Shown: positions 63,800 to 64,000 of the stretch, piece by piece
Position numbering within the stretch: the stretch's first letter is position 1
Layout of the letters: the number at the start of each line of letters is the position of its first letter
Assembly: GCF_004519335.1 (NCBI RefSeq)
Contig: NZ_SOZD01000001.1
Span: 496,001-560,000 of the forward strand
Direction: 5' to 3'
Length of the DNA stretch: 64,000 nucleotides
Origin: Jiella endophytica
GTDB taxonomy: Bacteria; Pseudomonadota; Alphaproteobacteria; Rhizobiales; Rhizobiaceae
Notes under the pieces: model-generated
The model's database searches: none
What the model was told of the DNA's origin: nothing
Seen by the model: only the letters and a program-made list of their open reading frames with translations
Position numbers and translations under genes: made by a program

Positions 63800-64000
63800 A
63801 TGACGCAAACCGGCGCTGCGTTGCCCTTCGTCCATCTTCGCGTCCACAGCTCCTTCTCGCTGCTCGAAGGGGCGCTGAAGCTCGACCAGATCATCAAGTT
63901 CGCGGCCGGTGACGGCGCGCCGGCGATCGGCATCGCCGACACCAACAATCTTTTCGGCGCGCTGGAATTCTCCGAGAAGGCCTCGAAGGCCGGGATCCAG
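63800..64000 (+). CDS. dnaE: DNA polymerase III alpha subunit, N-terminal part (cut by window edge)
   Basis: The frame from ATG 63800 stays open to the window end (67 codons). [20 protein letters not shown] and [18 protein letters not shown] are the start of the PHP domain of DnaE, the replicative polymerase catalytic subunit. The order lolC - lolD - dnaE is usual in Rhizobiales. A 195-bp gap, without any feature I can name, separates it from the SOS-type peptide gene, so it may share that promoter. Confidence 0.93.
   Translation, partial: MTQTGAALPFVHLRVHSSFSLLEGALKLDQIIKFAAGDGAPAIGIADTNNLFGALEFSEKASKAGIQ

Overview
The window is GC-rich chromosomal DNA from an alphaproteobacterium, most likely of the order Hyphomicrobiales (Rhizobiales). 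I infer this from several signs: a GAAC-N7-GAAC LexA box (the alphaproteobacterial direct-repeat type), a TTAA-N7-TTAA CtrA box, a prolyl-tRNA synthetase of the short alphaproteobacterial size, the gene order mce - DUF1467 - proS - lolC - lolD - dnaE, the order efp - suhB-like - MotA/TolQ - OmpA, and a small RNA resembling the rhizobial alpha-r14 family. Genus is not decidable from what I can see. There is no sign of prophage, insertion sequence or CRISPR, so this is mostly core chromosome with two catabolic or transport islands.

Layout. 1-10 kb: Sel1-repeat protein (cut by the edge), elongation factor P, inositol monophosphatase, a MotA/TolQ plus OmpA envelope pair, a frameshifted DCC-family gene coupled to a DUF427 gene, a glucose/sorbosone dehydrogenase-like propeller with a cytochrome c, and YafY/VOC/metallo-beta-lactamase-fold genes. 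10-17.5 kb: ABC exporter divergent from rpmE (with a terminator inside its leader), an EamA exporter, purA and a large Pro/Ala-rich membrane protein. 17.5-25.5 kb: a GntR-controlled sugar-catabolic locus (hydrolase, ABC importer, epimerase, dehydrogenase). 25.8-34.4 kb: molybdopterin oxidoreductase, MAPEG, NnrU, TPR protein, der, SleB hydrolase, KDPG aldolase and tRNA-Gly(CCC). 34.5-39.9 kb: an APH/kinase fusion, then phosphoketolase and acetate kinase preceded by an FNR/FixK box. 39.9-46.2 kb: an oligopeptide ABC operon split by a GIY-YIG gene and two 120-bp hairpin repeats. 46.6-55.3 kb: paired ABC exporter, lipoprotein, SnoaL, GNAT, His-rich protein, HDAC-family amidohydrolase and aspartate aminotransferase. 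55.3-64 kb: candidate sRNA, CtrA-box-preceded membrane protein plus ClpP-like protein, methylmalonyl-CoA epimerase, DUF1467, proS, lolC, lolD, a LexA-box-controlled 28-residue membrane peptide, and the start of dnaE.

How the genes work together. The sugar locus takes up a carbohydrate (ABC importer), probably de-esterifies, isomerises and oxidises it, under a GntR repressor whose likely operator is the only AT-rich palindrome in the divergent gap. Phosphoketolase and acetate kinase together make acetate and ATP from sugar phosphates, and the FNR-type box suggests use at low oxygen. The most novel-looking element is the tiny SOS-type membrane peptide in front of dnaE, which has the architecture of the Caulobacter division inhibitor SidA. 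Next are the repeat/GIY-YIG insertion inside opp, the minus-strand sRNA after the aminotransferase gene, and the rpmE leader attenuator.
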